A stretch of DNA of 64,000 nt from NCBI RefSeq assembly GCF_011601315.1, contig NZ_JAAORA010000002.1, positions 372,001-436,000 of the forward strand. Direction: 5' to 3'. The notes beneath the pieces are model-generated. The model saw only the letters and a list, made by a program, of their open reading frames with translations, did not search any database and was not told the DNA's origin. Made by a program: the position numbers and the translations under genes. Of the stretch, positions 45,502-56,166 are shown one piece after another (positions within the stretch are counted from its first letter, which is position 1; each line of letters starts with the position of its first letter). This DNA is from Candidatus Chlorobium masyuteum (lineage in GTDB: Bacteria; Bacteroidota; Chlorobiia; Chlorobiales; Chlorobiaceae).

Positions 45502-46581
45502 TCAATCGATTGCGGTTTTATAGATGAGGTATCCGACAATGAGAAAGATGATGTTCGGCAGCCATGCAGCAAGTGCGGGATTCATGGCGCCCTGGTATCC
45601 GGCAATTGCGACGGTTTTCTGCAATCCGATAAAGAGAAAGCCGAAGAAGAGGGCAATGGTGATTTCAGAGGCCAGTCCGCCCCTTTTTTTCTTGGCCGAG
45701 AGCGGTACGCCGATCAGCATGACGATGAGTGAGGCGAAGGGGAGGGAGAGCTTGGTGTAGAACTTGACAGCTGAGCGATCCAGACCGGAAATACCTGCCT
45801 GCCGTTTTTCCGTGAGGTAGCGGTAGTGGCGGCTGACGTTCATCTCATCCGGCTGCAGGTTGAACTCAAGCAGTGAGCGGGGTGAGATGGAGAGTTTGAC
45901 CGGTTTGCGGCCGGTGAAGCTGTACTGCTCGCTTCCGCCGGTGAACGAGCGGATTGCAGCATTCTCAAGCATCCACTCCCGGCTCTTCGGGTTGTAGCTC
46001 ATGGATGCGGCATCGATTCGTGAGATGAGGTGTGCGCCGCTGAACTCCTCTATTGAGACGGCTTTGGCCGTTGATTCATCACTCCCCATACTTCCGATCG
46101 AGACAATCCGGTTCCCCTGCTCGATCAGGTGCATGTTCCGGTTTTCAGGGAGCTTTCCGGGCTCTTTGGAGAGATGCTCCCGTTCAAAGCGGGCTATACC
46201 GGCAAATGCTGAAGGGGCTATCCAGCAGGAATTGACCAGGTTCACGGCGGCGATGAACGAAGCCCCGGCAAGAAAGGGGTAGAGAAGCTGGCGCATACTG
46301 ACACCGGCAGAACGGATTGCCGAGAGTTCGCTTGAAGCCGAGAGGCGGCCTGCCACCAGAATGGAAGCAAGCAGCGAGCTGACCGGAGCGGTTACCAGAA
46401 CGGTGGAGGGAATGGAGAGCAGGTAGTAGCCGATAATCTGAAAAATGGAGAGATTCCTGCCCATCATATCATCAAGGTGTTCGACCATGGTGATAAGGAT
46501 GAACAGGAAGACAAAGGTGGTGGAGGTAAAGATAAACGCCTTTGCAAACTGCCTGAATATGTAGCGGTCAAGAATTTTCAT
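45502..46581 (-). CDS. lptG: LPS export permease LptG (YjgP/YjgQ family)
   Basis: A 359-residue inner-membrane protein, with three N-terminal helices (about 13-120), a large periplasmic beta-jellyroll domain (about 130-265) and three C-terminal helices (270-355). The family motif GRLSASSELSAIRSAGVSMRQLL is present. It is one half of the LptFG permease that extracts lipopolysaccharide with LptB. LptF and LptG cannot be fully separated by reading; lptG is the more likely name. The ribosome-binding site GAGGTG, 10 bases before ATG 46581, belongs to repeat A3. Confidence 0.88.
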   Translation of the reverse strand: MKILDRYIFRQFAKAFIFTSTTFVFLFILITMVEHLDDMMGRNLSIFQIIGYYLLSIPSTVLVTAPVSSLLASILVAGRLSASSELSAIRSAGVSMRQLLYPFLAGASFIAAVNLVNSCWIAPSAFAGIARFEREHLSKEPGKLPENRNMHLIEQGNRIVSIGSMGSDESTAKAVSIEEFSGAHLISRIDAASMSYNPKSREWMLENAAIRSFTGGSEQYSFTGRKPVKLSISPRSLLEFNLQPDEMNVSRHYRYLTEKRQAGISGLDRSAVKFYTKLSLPFASLIVMLIGVPLSAKKKRGGLASEITIALFFGFLFIGLQKTVAIAGYQGAMNPALAAWLPNIIFLIVGYLIYKTAID

Positions 46582-46588
46582 GCGTTAT

Positions 46589-46730
46589 GGGCACCTCTAT
46601 TTATTTATTCCGAAACCCGATTACTGCGTTGGGTGGTGCTCGAAATCCTCATGTACTGCGTGTTCACTCCGGTTTCTGTGCTCCATCCGCCTTGTCCTCG
46701 GGCTTCTCATGACAATACATAGAGGCGCCC
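46589..46730. mobile_element. MITE-like hairpin element, copy A3, with 4-bp target duplication
   Basis: 142 bp. Left end GGGCACCTCTATTTATT, right end GACAATACATAGAGGCGCCC, differing at a few positions. TTAT flanks both sides (46585-46588 and 46731-46734). The core is the same hairpin as in A1, A2 and A4 but with more base changes. It lies 7 bases before the lptG start codon. Confidence 0.87.
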
Positions 46731-46795
46731 TTATATCGAAAATGAACTAACTCTGCCTCTGTATCGCTATAAATCGTCATGAGCGGTGCAATCTG

Positions 46796-49717
46796 TTAGT
46801 ATCCGAAAATATCCTTCAACGTAAGCTCCTTAACCGTGCCATACTTTTTCAGGGTTGCCATGTCGAGGTTCCCTTTTTTGCCGAGCACCAGCATGACATG
46901 GTTTCTGTTTCGCAGATGCTTTTTGTGGAAGGCTTCGATATCCTTGAGCGTTATGGTTGCCGCTTCGCGATAGATATCTTTTCTGATATCATGGCTGTGG
47001 CCCATTCTGACCGCATCTTCATAGTTGAAGAGCACTTCGGTTCTGGTAAGGCGCTCGGTCGAGATTTTCTGCAGAATGCCGTTCTGGGCGGACGCGAAGA
47101 GCTCGGGCGATTTCGGCAGGTCGTTCATCAGATGGCTGATCCCTTCAAGCGCTTCCGGCAGCTTGTCGGCCTGTGTGCCGATATAGCTTACCATGTAGTT
47201 GTGTTTCTCTTTCTGCTTCGGAGCCCTGTAGACCGAAAAGACGGAGTAGGCAAGGGCCTTGGCCTCGCGCAGCTCCTGAAAGACCACCGACGACATCCCT
47301 CCGCCGTAATACTCGTTGAAGAAGGTCGCCAGGGGAACCTGCAATGGATCGTAGAGCTCATCGCGCGTCAGCATGATCACCTCGGCCTGGGTCATATCAT
47401 AATCGACCACATAGACCTGGTTATCCTGCTGTTCCAGCTCCGGGTAGGGATCGGATACCGGAGGCGTTTTGAATGACTCGGGGTAGTGGCGTACCGAACG
47501 AAGTTCCGCGAGCACATCCTGCGCCCTGGCCGGGCCGTAGTAGAGCACCCTGTGCTGATACTGCAGCAGATCGTGCAGCTCCGAGAGCAGTTCAGTGGAT
47601 GTTACCTTGCCAAGCTCCTCATCACTCAGCACATTGGTGAAGGGAGAGGTTTTTCCATATTTCCCGTAGTTGGTCATGGCTTCGAAGAGTATTTTTTTCT
47701 TCGAAAGCTTGTCGTCTGCGCGCTCTTTCAGCTCACCGGCCTTGAGGTTCTCAAGCGCTTCTTCGTCGGGCTTGGCATCCACCAGCAGCGTTTCAAGCAG
47801 CCGGATAGCCGCCGGAGCATTCTTGCCCAGTCCGGAGAGTTTCAGGTAGACATAGTTGTCGGCCGTGAAGGCTGTGAAGCTTGCTCCGATTTTATAGAGC
47901 TCCTGGCTGAAGGCTCTCGGAGTGAGCGTGGAGGTGCCGAGATAGGAGAGATAGTCGAGCGCAAGGTTGATTTTGCGGCTGTGGTTTTTGCCGACATCAA
48001 ACACATAATAGAGCGAGAAGAGCTCGTTCTCAAGGTTTTGCAGGTAGTGCAGCTTGATAGAGGGGTTGACATCCTCAAAGGTGATATCCTTCCGGTAGTC
48101 GAGAAAGACCGGTTCGGTTTTCGTTGATTTCTCTGCCAGCAGCTTTTCGGCAAATGGCGACGAGGTGTCGCGGTTTACCTTGAGCGGGGTGATCGGCGGT
48201 TTCTGGATCTTCTTTTCGCTTTTTGCCTTGCCGTGCTCCTTGTAGACCGTGACATAGTTATCGCCGTAGTGTTTATTTGCAAACGCAACAATATCGGCCT
48301 TTGTAATCTTCTCCAGACGATCGAATTGGCTGACGTGCTCCTGCCATGGCATGCCCCAGATGAAGGTGTCTACATAGGCTTCAACCCTGCCCCGGTTGCT
48401 TTCGTAGAGTTTAAGGTGTTCGAGTTTAAGGTCGTTGATGGCCGCCTCAAGCATCCAGTCGGGAAATTTCCCCTCTTTGAGCAGCTCAATCTGCTCAAGC
48501 AGCAGTGCCCGTACCTGGTCGAGGCTCTGCTCCTCCCTTGGTTTACCGCTCAGGATGTGCGCGGAGTAATCTTTCATCATCACGAGCATGGAGCCGGCAT
48601 CAAGCACCTTCTGCTGCTGGTTCAGGTTGAGATCGATGAGGCCTGCGGTCTGGTTGTAGAGTATTTTGTCGAGCAGGGTCAGATAGTCGGCGTCACTGCT
48701 GTTGATGCCATTGAAGCGGTATCCGATGACCAGCTCTTCAGCCTCAGGCCCTTTGGCCTTGATGACGGTGGGCTTTTTGATCTCCTCTTCCACTGCCGGA
48801 GTGAAATGGGGGATCTCTTTTGGCTGGAGTACCGAAAACTTCCGGTCAATCACTTTTATGGTTTCATCCGGATCGAAGTCACCCGCGATACAGAGTGCCA
48901 TGTTGTTCGGCACATAGTAGGTGCGGTAGTAGTCGATGACATTTTTTATCGATGGATTTTTCAGATGCTCCGCCTTGCCGATGGTGGTCTGGGTTCCGTA
49001 GGTGTGTTTTTTGAAGAGACCGGCAAAGAGATTCTCCCATATTTTGCGGCTGTCGCTGTCCATGGTCATATTTTTCTCTTCATAGACCGTTTCAAGCTCG
49101 GTGTGAAAGAGCCGCATGACCGGATTGCGGAACCGTTCGGCTTCGATTGTAAGCCACTGGTCAAACTTGTTTGACGGGATATCATTGACGTAGACCGTCT
49201 GCTCGACCCAGGTGTAGGCATTGGTGCCCTGTGCGCCGATGGAGTTGAGCAGCTTGTCGTACTCGTTGGGGACGGTGAAGCTGGCCGCTACATTGGATAT
49301 GCTGTCGATATCACGGTATATTGCCGCCCGTTTGTCAAGGTCGGAGGTTGAACGGTACTCTTCATAGAGTGCCGTGATCTTGTCGAGCTCGGTGCGCTCC
49401 TTTTCATAGTCAAGAGAGCCGATGGCATCGGTACCCTTGAAGAGCATGTGTTCGAGATAGTGTGCAAGGCCGGTCGTCTCTGCCGGGTCGTTCTTGCTTC
49501 CGGCACGTACGGCAATGGAGGTATAGATTCTCGGCTCGTCCCTGTAGGGGCTCATGAAGACCGTCAGGCCGTTTTTCAGTGTATAGATTCTTGTATGGAG
49601 GGAGTCGCCCTGTGTTGTTGTGTATGGATACTGCTTCTCTTCTTTTATCATGGGTTTACAGGAAATTAAATGCAAAAAAAGTATTCCGATGGCAAATATC
49701 GGGATGCGACTGTTCAT
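46796..49717 (-). CDS. M16-family zinc metallopeptidase, putative lipoprotein
   Basis: A 973-residue insulinase-type protease. The zinc motif HxxEH is His86-Tyr-Leu-Glu89-His90 ([11 protein letters not shown]), with the downstream Glu in [10 protein letters not shown]. Four M16 lobes are expected; the second half (about 520-960) is the inactive partner half. The N-terminus has a signal peptide ending LISC, so Cys20 is likely lipidated. ATG 49717 ([20 protein letters not shown]) suits a signal peptide; ATG 49741 adds eight residues. It probably degrades peptides in the periplasm. Confidence 0.9.
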   Translation of the reverse strand: MNSRIPIFAIGILFLHLISCKPMIKEEKQYPYTTTQGDSLHTRIYTLKNGLTVFMSPYRDEPRIYTSIAVRAGSKNDPAETTGLAHYLEHMLFKGTDAIGSLDYEKERTELDKITALYEEYRSTSDLDKRAAIYRDIDSISNVAASFTVPNEYDKLLNSIGAQGTNAYTWVEQTVYVNDIPSNKFDQWLTIEAERFRNPVMRLFHTELETVYEEKNMTMDSDSRKIWENLFAGLFKKHTYGTQTTIGKAEHLKNPSIKNVIDYYRTYYVPNNMALCIAGDFDPDETIKVIDRKFSVLQPKEIPHFTPAVEEEIKKPTVIKAKGPEAEELVIGYRFNGINSSDADYLTLLDKILYNQTAGLIDLNLNQQQKVLDAGSMLVMMKDYSAHILSGKPREEQSLDQVRALLLEQIELLKEGKFPDWMLEAAINDLKLEHLKLYESNRGRVEAYVDTFIWGMPWQEHVSQFDRLEKITKADIVAFANKHYGDNYVTVYKEHGKAKSEKKIQKPPITPLKVNRDTSSPFAEKLLAEKSTKTEPVFLDYRKDITFEDVNPSIKLHYLQNLENELFSLYYVFDVGKNHSRKINLALDYLSYLGTSTLTPRAFSQELYKIGASFTAFTADNYVYLKLSGLGKNAPAAIRLLETLLVDAKPDEEALENLKAGELKERADDKLSKKKILFEAMTNYGKYGKTSPFTNVLSDEELGKVTSTELLSELHDLLQYQHRVLYYGPARAQDVLAELRSVRHYPESFKTPPVSDPYPELEQQDNQVYVVDYDMTQAEVIMLTRDELYDPLQVPLATFFNEYYGGGMSSVVFQELREAKALAYSVFSVYRAPKQKEKHNYMVSYIGTQADKLPEALEGISHLMNDLPKSPELFASAQNGILQKISTERLTRTEVLFNYEDAVRMGHSHDIRKDIYREAATITLKDIEAFHKKHLRNRNHVMLVLGKKGNLDMATLKKYGTVKELTLKDIFGY

Positions 49718-50009
49718 GAACGCTTGAAAATTTTCCGGCATGAAAAGATTATAATAATGGGATTAAATGTGCATAATTGCAACCGGATTCACTGTGCGTG
49801 CACGAAAATTGCCATGCCGGTGATGCTCTGTTCCGGAAAGCGGATGTCCGTTTTCGGGAGGGCCTTTTTGCATGCGGAGTTTATGGAAAGCAATCGAAGC
49901 CGGTACTTTGTTATACAAGATTCTGGAAGAACTAACAAACAGTATTAATAGTTCTTGTAGGCACCGAAAGAGAAAAGAGGAGTTCCAATATCAAGAAAAG
50001 TGAGTGTTT

Positions 50010-52058
50010 ATGCAGGGGAGTGATCTATACAGGCTTGTGAGTCCATACAGTCCGACAGGAGACCAGCCGAAAGCCATTGAGGCTTTGAGTGAAGGCGTAC
50101 TGTCGGGAAATCCCTATCAGACCCTGCTCGGCGTGACCGGTTCGGGAAAAACCTTTACCATCTCCAATGTCATAGCCCGGGTCAACAAGCCCGTTCTGGT
50201 GATGAGTCACAACAAGACCCTTGCCGCCCAGCTTTACGGAGAGCTTAAACAGTTTTTTCCTGATAATGCGGTCGAGTATTTCATCAGCTACTACGATTTT
50301 TACCAGCCGGAGGCCTACCTGCCCGCTCTTGACAAGTATATAGCCAAGGACCTTCGCATCAACGACGAGATTGAGCGTCTGAGGCTCCGGGCAACCAGCT
50401 CCCTGCTCAGCGGCCGCAAGGATGTGATTGTGGTCAGTTCGGTCAGCTGCATTTACGGCCTCGGTTCACCGGAAGACTGGAAAGCCCAGATTATCGAGCT
50501 GCGGTCGGGGATGGAGAAGGATCGGGACCTCTTTCTCAAGGAGCTGATTGCCCTGCACTATGTTCGTGACGATATCGATCCGGCACCGGGAAAGTTCCGT
50601 GTCAGGGGGGATATTATCGATCTGGTTCCGGCGCATGAGGAGCTGGCGCTGAGGGTGGAGTTTTTCGGCAACGAGATCGAGAGCCTTCAGACCTTTGATA
50701 TTCACAGCGGCGAGGTGCTCGGTGTTGATACGTATGCCTTTATCTATCCGGCCCGGCAGTTTGTGGCCGAAGAGGCGAAGCTTAAGGAGGCCATGCTCAG
50801 TATTGAAAATGAGCTGGCCGGTCAGCTCAACTGGTTCCGCGCGGAAAATCGTCTGCTTGAGGCCCGTCGCCTTGAGGAGCGGACCCGCTATGACCTTGAA
50901 ATGATGAAGGAGCTTGGCTACTGTTCCGGAATCGAGAACTACTCGCGTCATCTTTCCGGACGCAACGCCGGTGAACGTCCCTACTGCCTGCTCGACTATT
51001 TCCCTGAGGAGTACCTCGTTGTCATAGATGAGTCGCATGTTACCCTGCCGCAGATACGCGGTATGTACGGAGGCGACCGTTCCCGGAAAACAATTCTTGT
51101 CGAGCACGGATTCAGGCTCCCTTCGGCGCTCGACAACCGGCCGCTCCGCTTTGAGGAGTTTGAGGAGATGGCGCCGCAGGTTATTTGCGTAAGTGCCACT
51201 CCGAGCGAGCATGAACTGACCCGCTCCGGCGGTGTGGTGGTTGAGCAGCTTGTGCGTCCCACCGGTCTGCTCGATCCTCCGGTAGAGGTGCGTCCGGTCA
51301 AAGGTCAGATCGACAATCTGCTGGCCGAGATCCGTCTGCACACCGCAAAGGGGAACAAGGCGCTGGTGATGACCCTGACCAAGAGAATGGCCGAGGATCT
51401 GCACGATTTCTTCAGAAAAACCGGTATAAAGTCGCGTTATCTGCATTCGGAGATCAAGAGCCTTGAGCGCATACAGATTCTCCGGGAGCTCAGGGTTGGC
51501 GATATTGATGTGCTTGTCGGTGTCAATCTTCTGCGGGAAGGGCTTGATCTTCCCGAGGTTTCACTTGTAGCGATTCTTGACGCCGACAAGGAGGGCTTTC
51601 TGCGCAACACCCGCTCGCTTATGCAGATTGCCGGAAGGGCGGCCCGTAATGTTGAGGGGTTTGTTGTGCTCTATGCCGATGTCGTGACCCGTTCAATCCG
51701 CGAGGTGCTTGACGAAACAGCCCGCCGCCGCACTATCCAGCAGCGCTACAATGAAGAGCACGGCATTGTGCCCCGCTCAATCATTAAATCGGTTGACCAG
51801 ATTCTCGATACAACCGGGGTAGCAGATGCCGAAGAGCGATACCGCAGGAAGCGGTTCGGCCTTGAGCCCAAACCGGAACGGATGCTTGCCGGTCTGCTTG
51901 AATCCATGACTCCGGCCGAGGGGTATGCCATGGCTGCCGAGCTCCGTCTTGAAATGCAGGAGGCGGCTGTGCATATGGAGTATGAAAAAGCGGCTTATCT
52001 GCGCGATGAGATTGCAAAGCTGGAGCAGGTGATGACAGCCCGTCAGCCCTCGGAGTGA
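50010..52058 (+). CDS. uvrB: UvrABC system protein B
   Basis: UvrB is the damage-verifying helicase of nucleotide excision repair. Walker A is in [12 protein letters not shown], and the beta-hairpin is [51 protein letters not shown] and a C-terminal UVR domain ([15 protein letters not shown]) follow. ATG 50010 gives 682 residues; the in-frame GTG at 50004 is a close alternative. The 292 bases upstream are gene-free. Confidence 0.97.
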   Translation: MQGSDLYRLVSPYSPTGDQPKAIEALSEGVLSGNPYQTLLGVTGSGKTFTISNVIARVNKPVLVMSHNKTLAAQLYGELKQFFPDNAVEYFISYYDFYQPEAYLPALDKYIAKDLRINDEIERLRLRATSSLLSGRKDVIVVSSVSCIYGLGSPEDWKAQIIELRSGMEKDRDLFLKELIALHYVRDDIDPAPGKFRVRGDIIDLVPAHEELALRVEFFGNEIESLQTFDIHSGEVLGVDTYAFIYPARQFVAEEAKLKEAMLSIENELAGQLNWFRAENRLLEARRLEERTRYDLEMMKELGYCSGIENYSRHLSGRNAGERPYCLLDYFPEEYLVVIDESHVTLPQIRGMYGGDRSRKTILVEHGFRLPSALDNRPLRFEEFEEMAPQVICVSATPSEHELTRSGGVVVEQLVRPTGLLDPPVEVRPVKGQIDNLLAEIRLHTAKGNKALVMTLTKRMAEDLHDFFRKTGIKSRYLHSEIKSLERIQILRELRVGDIDVLVGVNLLREGLDLPEVSLVAILDADKEGFLRNTRSLMQIAGRAARNVEGFVVLYADVVTRSIREVLDETARRRTIQQRYNEEHGIVPRSIIKSVDQILDTTGVADAEERYRRKRFGLEPKPERMLAGLLESMTPAEGYAMAAELRLEMQEAAVHMEYEKAAYLRDEIAKLEQVMTARQPSE

Positions 52059-52059
52059 T

Positions 52060-52201
52060 GTGCACCGCTATACATCTGTTCCGCGTTTCGATTGCTTCGT
52101 TGGGCGGTGCTCAAAATCCTCATGTACTTCGTGTACATTCCGGTTTCTGCGCTCCGGCCGCCTTGCACTCAAATCGCTCACGACGATTTATAGCGGTGCC
52201 C
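52060..52201. mobile_element. MITE-like hairpin element, copy A4
   Basis: 142 bp starting right after the uvrB stop. Left end GTGCACCGCTATACATC, right end CGATTTATAGCGGTGCCC. The ends carry CGCTAT where A1-A3 carry CTCTAT, so this copy belongs to a subfamily. No target duplication is visible. Confidence 0.83.
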
Positions 52202-52276
52202 CTCGACATATTGATATGCTGTGTTCCGAAAACGGATTTTTTCGGCGGTTTGTTTTCTTGTTTGGAATTAACGTTA

Positions 52277-52282
52277 TATAAT
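52277..52282 (+). promoter_or_regulatory. Candidate -10 box for rsh
   Basis: TATAAT, exact consensus, 70 bases before the rsh start. The -35 is not clear at ideal spacing. A 5-bp stem GGGAG-TTTT-CTCCC then a T-run follows at 52287-52306, at or near the predicted transcript start. Confidence 0.5.
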
Positions 52283-52352
52283 AAAAGGGAGTTTTCTCCC
52301 GTTTTTCCTTTGTTTCCATTTTAATGCGTTGTTCACCGGAGTTGATGTTACG

Positions 52353-54554
52353 ATGTTAGCCCAGATAGAGAAAAACCATTACAATAAACTGAACGAGATT
52401 CTCCGGCTTTCGCGCAGGAATCTTAAAAACTTTGATGAATCGCTGATTCAGCGGGCATTTTTTATGTGCTATCGGGCACATGAGGGTGAAAAAAGGGCTT
52501 CAGGAGAGCCTTTTTTTTATCATCCGGTTGAAGTGGCCACCATTCTGCTCAATGAGCTTCCCCTTGACGGAGTCTCTGTGGCGGCAGCGCTGCTGCACGA
52601 CGTTATTGAGGACAGCGGATATACCTATGAGGACATCGTTGCCGAACTTGGCGTTGAGGTAGCCGATATTGTCGAAGGGCTGACCAAGATCTCCGGTATC
52701 ATGATCAACCGGGAGACAACGCAGGCGGAAGGGTTTCGCAAGATGCTCCTGTCGATGGTCAAGGATATCAGGGTCATTCTGATCAAGTTCTGCGACCGGC
52801 TGCACAACATGAGAACGCTTGAGTCGCTTCCGGAGCATCGCCGGCTGAAGATCGCGCTTGAGACCAGGGATATCTATGCACCTCTGGCTCACCGGTTCGG
52901 TCTTGGAAAAATGAAGGTTGAGTTTGAAAACCTTGCGCTCAAGTATATCGATCCGGAGATGTATGAGTTTCTCCAGCAGAAGGTTCGACTGAGCAGGGGA
53001 GAGAGGATCAACTACCTGAACAAGATGATTGATCCGATCACGGCCGATCTGGAAAAGCAGGGGTTCAAGGTGGAGGTGCAGGGACGGGCCAAGCATCTCT
53101 TCTCCATCTACAACAAAATGCGCAACAAGAACAAGGACTTTGAGGATATTCATGATCTCTACGGTCTGAGGGTGATTGTTGATACGGAGCGAATTGCCGA
53201 CTGTTTTGCGGTCTACGGTTTCATTACGCAGAAGTACCCTCCGATTCCGCAGCACTTCAAGGACTACATCTCCATACCCAAGCATAACGGCTATCAGTCG
53301 CTGCATTCGGCCATCATCGGCCCGAAAGGGAACATGATCGAGCTGCAGATCCGCACCAAGCGGATGCATGAGTTTGCCGAGCTCGGTGTTGCGGCCCACT
53401 GGCGGTACAAGGAGAAAATATCGAGGGATGACGCCCATATCGACTCTTTTCTCCGCTGGGCAAGGGAGCTGATCAAGGATGCCGACTCTGCTGCGGCCTT
53501 TATGGAGGGGTTCAAGCTCAACCTCTATCACGACGAGATATACGTCTTTACGCCGAAGGGAGACATGAAGACCATGCCTGCCGGTGCAACACCGATAGAT
53601 TTTGCCTATGCCATCCACACCGAGGTAGGTAACGGCTGTATCGGAGCGAAGGTCAACGGCAAGATTGTCCGTCTGAATGCGCAGTTGAAGTCCGGCGACC
53701 GTCTTGAGATCATCACCTCCAAAAACCAGAAGCCCAAGGCTGACTGGCTGAAAATTGTGGTGACCCAGCGTGCCAAGCTGAAAATACGTTCGGCCATCAA
53801 TGAGGAGCGGCGCCTGCAGATTGAGAAGGGGCGCGGCATGTGGGAGAAAATGGTGAGCGGCACCAAAAAGCTCTTTACGGATAACGATATTGTCACGCAG
53901 GCCAAACGCTACGGGATCAAGACTCCGTCTGATTTTTTCAGCGCACTGGCAAACCAGCAGATCAACGGTGAAGAGGTCATGGAGCGGGTGACCAACCCCC
54001 GCAAGGATGAACCGGCCTCGAAAACCGTTGCCGATGAGGCGCGTCAGGTTGAGGATTACCTGCAGATTGCCCGTCACGATCAGGATCTGGATCGTCCGGC
54101 TTCGAAAAAGGATGAGGTGACCATTGCCGGAATGAGCAATATTGCCTACTCCTATGCAAAGTGCTGCCAGCCGGTACCCGGTGATGATGTGCTCGGGTTT
54201 GTTACCAGTGAAGGGGTGGTGAAGATTCACCGCAAGAACTGCCTCAATGTCAGTAACGAGAATCTGCTGAAAAGCGAACGGGTTGTATCGGTTTCCTGGA
54301 ACAGGAAAGTCGAGACCGACTTTCTTGCCGGTATCAGGATTGTCGGTGAAGATCGTCTCGGTATTTCAAACCAGCTGACCACCGTCATCTCCAAATTCGA
54401 TACCAATATCCGTAGCATTTCGCTTCACGCCCGTGACGGGATGTTTGTGGGAACCCTGATGATCTATGTCCGAAACGCTGAAAAGCTCAATACCCTTATG
54501 GACAAGCTGAAAAAGGTGCAGGGAATCTTTACGGTTGAGCGTCTGATCAGCTGA
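52353..54554 (+). CDS. Bifunctional (p)ppGpp synthetase/hydrolase (RelA/SpoT)
   Basis: A 733-residue long RSH protein. The HD hydrolase domain has HDVIEDSGYTYEDI and FCDRLHNMRTL, both intact, so hydrolase activity is expected. The synthetase domain has YISIPKHNGYQSLHSAIIGP and ELQIRTKRMHEFAELGVAAHWRYKE. TGS (VFTPKGDMKTMPAGATPIDFAYAIHTEVG) and C-terminal ACT domains follow. It sets the stringent response. ATG 52353 (MLAQIEKNHYN) is preferred over an upstream TTG at 52329. A good -10 box (52277) lies upstream. Confidence 0.95.
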   Translation: MLAQIEKNHYNKLNEILRLSRRNLKNFDESLIQRAFFMCYRAHEGEKRASGEPFFYHPVEVATILLNELPLDGVSVAAALLHDVIEDSGYTYEDIVAELGVEVADIVEGLTKISGIMINRETTQAEGFRKMLLSMVKDIRVILIKFCDRLHNMRTLESLPEHRRLKIALETRDIYAPLAHRFGLGKMKVEFENLALKYIDPEMYEFLQQKVRLSRGERINYLNKMIDPITADLEKQGFKVEVQGRAKHLFSIYNKMRNKNKDFEDIHDLYGLRVIVDTERIADCFAVYGFITQKYPPIPQHFKDYISIPKHNGYQSLHSAIIGPKGNMIELQIRTKRMHEFAELGVAAHWRYKEKISRDDAHIDSFLRWARELIKDADSAAAFMEGFKLNLYHDEIYVFTPKGDMKTMPAGATPIDFAYAIHTEVGNGCIGAKVNGKIVRLNAQLKSGDRLEIITSKNQKPKADWLKIVVTQRAKLKIRSAINEERRLQIEKGRGMWEKMVSGTKKLFTDNDIVTQAKRYGIKTPSDFFSALANQQINGEEVMERVTNPRKDEPASKTVADEARQVEDYLQIARHDQDLDRPASKKDEVTIAGMSNIAYSYAKCCQPVPGDDVLGFVTSEGVVKIHRKNCLNVSNENLLKSERVVSVSWNRKVETDFLAGIRIVGEDRLGISNQLTTVISKFDTNIRSISLHARDGMFVGTLMIYVRNAEKLNTLMDKLKKVQGIFTVERLIS

Positions 54555-54591
54555 AGAGGGCAAGGAGTTATGGAAAATGCAGAGTGTTTAA

Positions 54592-54637
54592 GCTCCGGAG
54601 GAGCGACATATTGATAGCCCAGGGTTTCAACCCTGGG
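54592..54637. repeat. Double-hairpin intergenic repeat
   Basis: GCTCCGGAGGAGC (54592-54604), then CCCAGGG-TTTCAA-CCCTGGG (54618-54637). The link GACATATTGATAGCCC resembles the inverse of B repeats (GCGAAATATTGGTAG). It follows rsh and precedes lemA, so it may also end the rsh transcript. Confidence 0.6.
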
Positions 54638-54716
54638 GGAAAAGATATGAACCCGATAATGAAGAGATTGTTATCATTCAATTAAACCAAATATAAACAT
54701 GAGACAGGAGAGAGAT

Positions 54717-55304
54717 ATGAAATGGTCTATGGCAAAATTGCTTGCTTTTTTTCTTTTATTCAGCACCCTTTCCGGGTGCGGTTACAACAGCATCCAGCAG
54801 AATGAAGAGGCGGTGAACCGTTCATGGGGTGATCTTGAGTCGCAGTTGCAGCGGAGAGCCGATCTGGTGCCGAATCTTGTTGCCACGGTCAAGGGGGCGG
54901 CCAATTTTGAAAAGGAGACCCTTACCGCGGTTATTGAAGCGAGAGCGAAAGCGACCTCCATTCAGCTTACGCCTGCGATGCTCAGTGACCCGGCGGCCAT
55001 GGCAAAGTTCCAGAGTGCCCAGGGAAATCTCTCGTCATCCCTATCGCGTCTGCTGATTGCGGTAGAGCGCTATCCGGAGCTCAAGGCCAACCAGAATTTC
55101 CGGGATCTCCAGATTCAGCTTGAAGGCACAGAAAACCGGATCAGTGTGGCCCGTCAGCGCTATAACGGTGCCGTTGAGGTTTTTAATTTCTCAATCAGGA
55201 AGTTCCCGAACTCCCTTACCAACACCCTTCTTCTGAAGTTGCAGGCCAAGTCATATTTCAAGGCTGATGAAGCAGCAAAAGCGGTACCGGCGGTGAAATT
55301 CTGA
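54717..55304 (+). CDS. LemA-family lipoprotein
   Basis: A 195-residue LemA protein. A signal peptide with lipobox ([12 protein letters not shown]) is followed by the LemA core: [27 protein letters not shown] and [22 protein letters not shown]. LemA proteins are coiled-coil envelope proteins of unclear role. ATG 54717 has CAGGAGAG upstream and is preferred over ATG 54699. It heads a run of four same-strand genes with two TPM-domain proteins, a pairing common across bacteria. Confidence 0.9.
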   Translation: MKWSMAKLLAFFLLFSTLSGCGYNSIQQNEEAVNRSWGDLESQLQRRADLVPNLVATVKGAANFEKETLTAVIEARAKATSIQLTPAMLSDPAAMAKFQSAQGNLSSSLSRLLIAVERYPELKANQNFRDLQIQLEGTENRISVARQRYNGAVEVFNFSIRKFPNSLTNTLLLKLQAKSYFKADEAAKAVPAVKF

Positions 55305-55318
55305 TTTTGCAGTGCTAT

Positions 55319-56068
55319 ATGAAGCGATTGACAACAACGGGAGTGCGGGTTGCTCTTATTTTGCTGGCGACCCTGCTCCAGTTTATGCCATCAAACAGCC
55401 TCATGGCTGTCGGTGTGCCCGCTCTTACAGGGCGGGTTAACGATTATGCGGCCATGATCTCTCCTGCGGCAAAGGCGGAAATCGAGGCGAAACTTCAGCA
55501 GTTTGAGACGGCCGAATCGACTCAGATCGTCATTCTCACGGTTCCTTCGCTTGAGGGCGACCCGATTGAGGATTTCTCAATACGGGTTGCCGAATCGTGG
55601 AAAATAGGTCATAAAGGGAGTGACAACGGCGTGCTGCTGATTGTTTCCCGCGATGATCACAAGGTGCGTATTGAGGTTGGTTACGGCCTTGAGGGGCGGC
55701 TTACCGATCTTCTCTCCGGTCGTATTATCAATGACGAGATCGTTCCGGATTTTAAATCGGGCCGGTTTGATGCCGGATTCACCAAAGGGGTTGATGCCAT
55801 CATTGCGGCGGTTCATGGAGAGTACCAGGCGAAACCACAGGCAAAAGGGAGCAACGGCAAGCCCTCCATTCCTCTTTTGTTCATTATTCTACTGGTGATC
55901 TATTTTATCAGCCAGCTCTCCCGGGGTCACCGGGGAGGCGGACCGATGATCGGCGGCCCTGGCGGCGGATTTTACGGTGGAGGAGGAAGCTTTGGCGGTG
56001 GTGGCGGAGGCGGCTTCAGCGGAGGCGGAGGTGGTTTTGGCGGGGGAGGAGCGTCAGGGGACTGGTAG
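55319..56068 (+). CDS. TPM-domain membrane protein with glycine-rich tail
   Basis: A 249-residue YgcG-like protein with a signal peptide (1-31), a TPM domain (about 32-165; VNDYAAMISPAAKAEIEAKL, IVILTVPSLEGDPIEDFS, GHKGSDNGVLLIVSRDDHKVRIEVGYGLEG), a TM helix (about 185-200), and a Gly-rich tail with many GGG runs ending in SGDW. The Gly-rich tail after a TM helix is typical of YgcG. It starts 14 bases after lemA. Confidence 0.9.
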   Translation: MKRLTTTGVRVALILLATLLQFMPSNSLMAVGVPALTGRVNDYAAMISPAAKAEIEAKLQQFETAESTQIVILTVPSLEGDPIEDFSIRVAESWKIGHKGSDNGVLLIVSRDDHKVRIEVGYGLEGRLTDLLSGRIINDEIVPDFKSGRFDAGFTKGVDAIIAAVHGEYQAKPQAKGSNGKPSIPLLFIILLVIYFISQLSRGHRGGGPMIGGPGGGFYGGGGSFGGGGGGGFSGGGGGFGGGGASGDW

Positions 56069-56070
56069 GT

Positions 56071-56140
56071 GGGCGCTACCGATATTTCGCCCCGATGGGG
56101 CTTGAACATCAAATCGCTCACGACGATGTATATCGCTTCT
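56071..56140. repeat. B-type hairpin repeat, copy B3
   Basis: GGGCGCTACCGATATTTCG, then GCCCCGATGGGGCTTGAACATCAAATCG, then CTCACGACGATGTATATCG. It lies in the 98-base gap between two TPM genes of one operon, so it would be transcribed. Confidence 0.75.
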
Positions 56141-56166
56141 ATGAACACATAAAGATTGGTGATATT

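Noticed and set aside
48233-49174. 313-residue plus-strand open frame
   Set aside because: It is antisense to the M16 peptidase, with no start signal or motif; a codon-bias shadow.
52287-52306. Attenuator in the rsh leader
   Set aside because: The stem is only 5 bp and sits at the predicted transcript start, too early to end transcription.
52500-54230. 576-residue open frame on the minus strand
   Set aside because: It lies fully inside rsh, whose HD, synthetase, TGS and ACT motifs are certain; the antisense frame has no recognisable motif.
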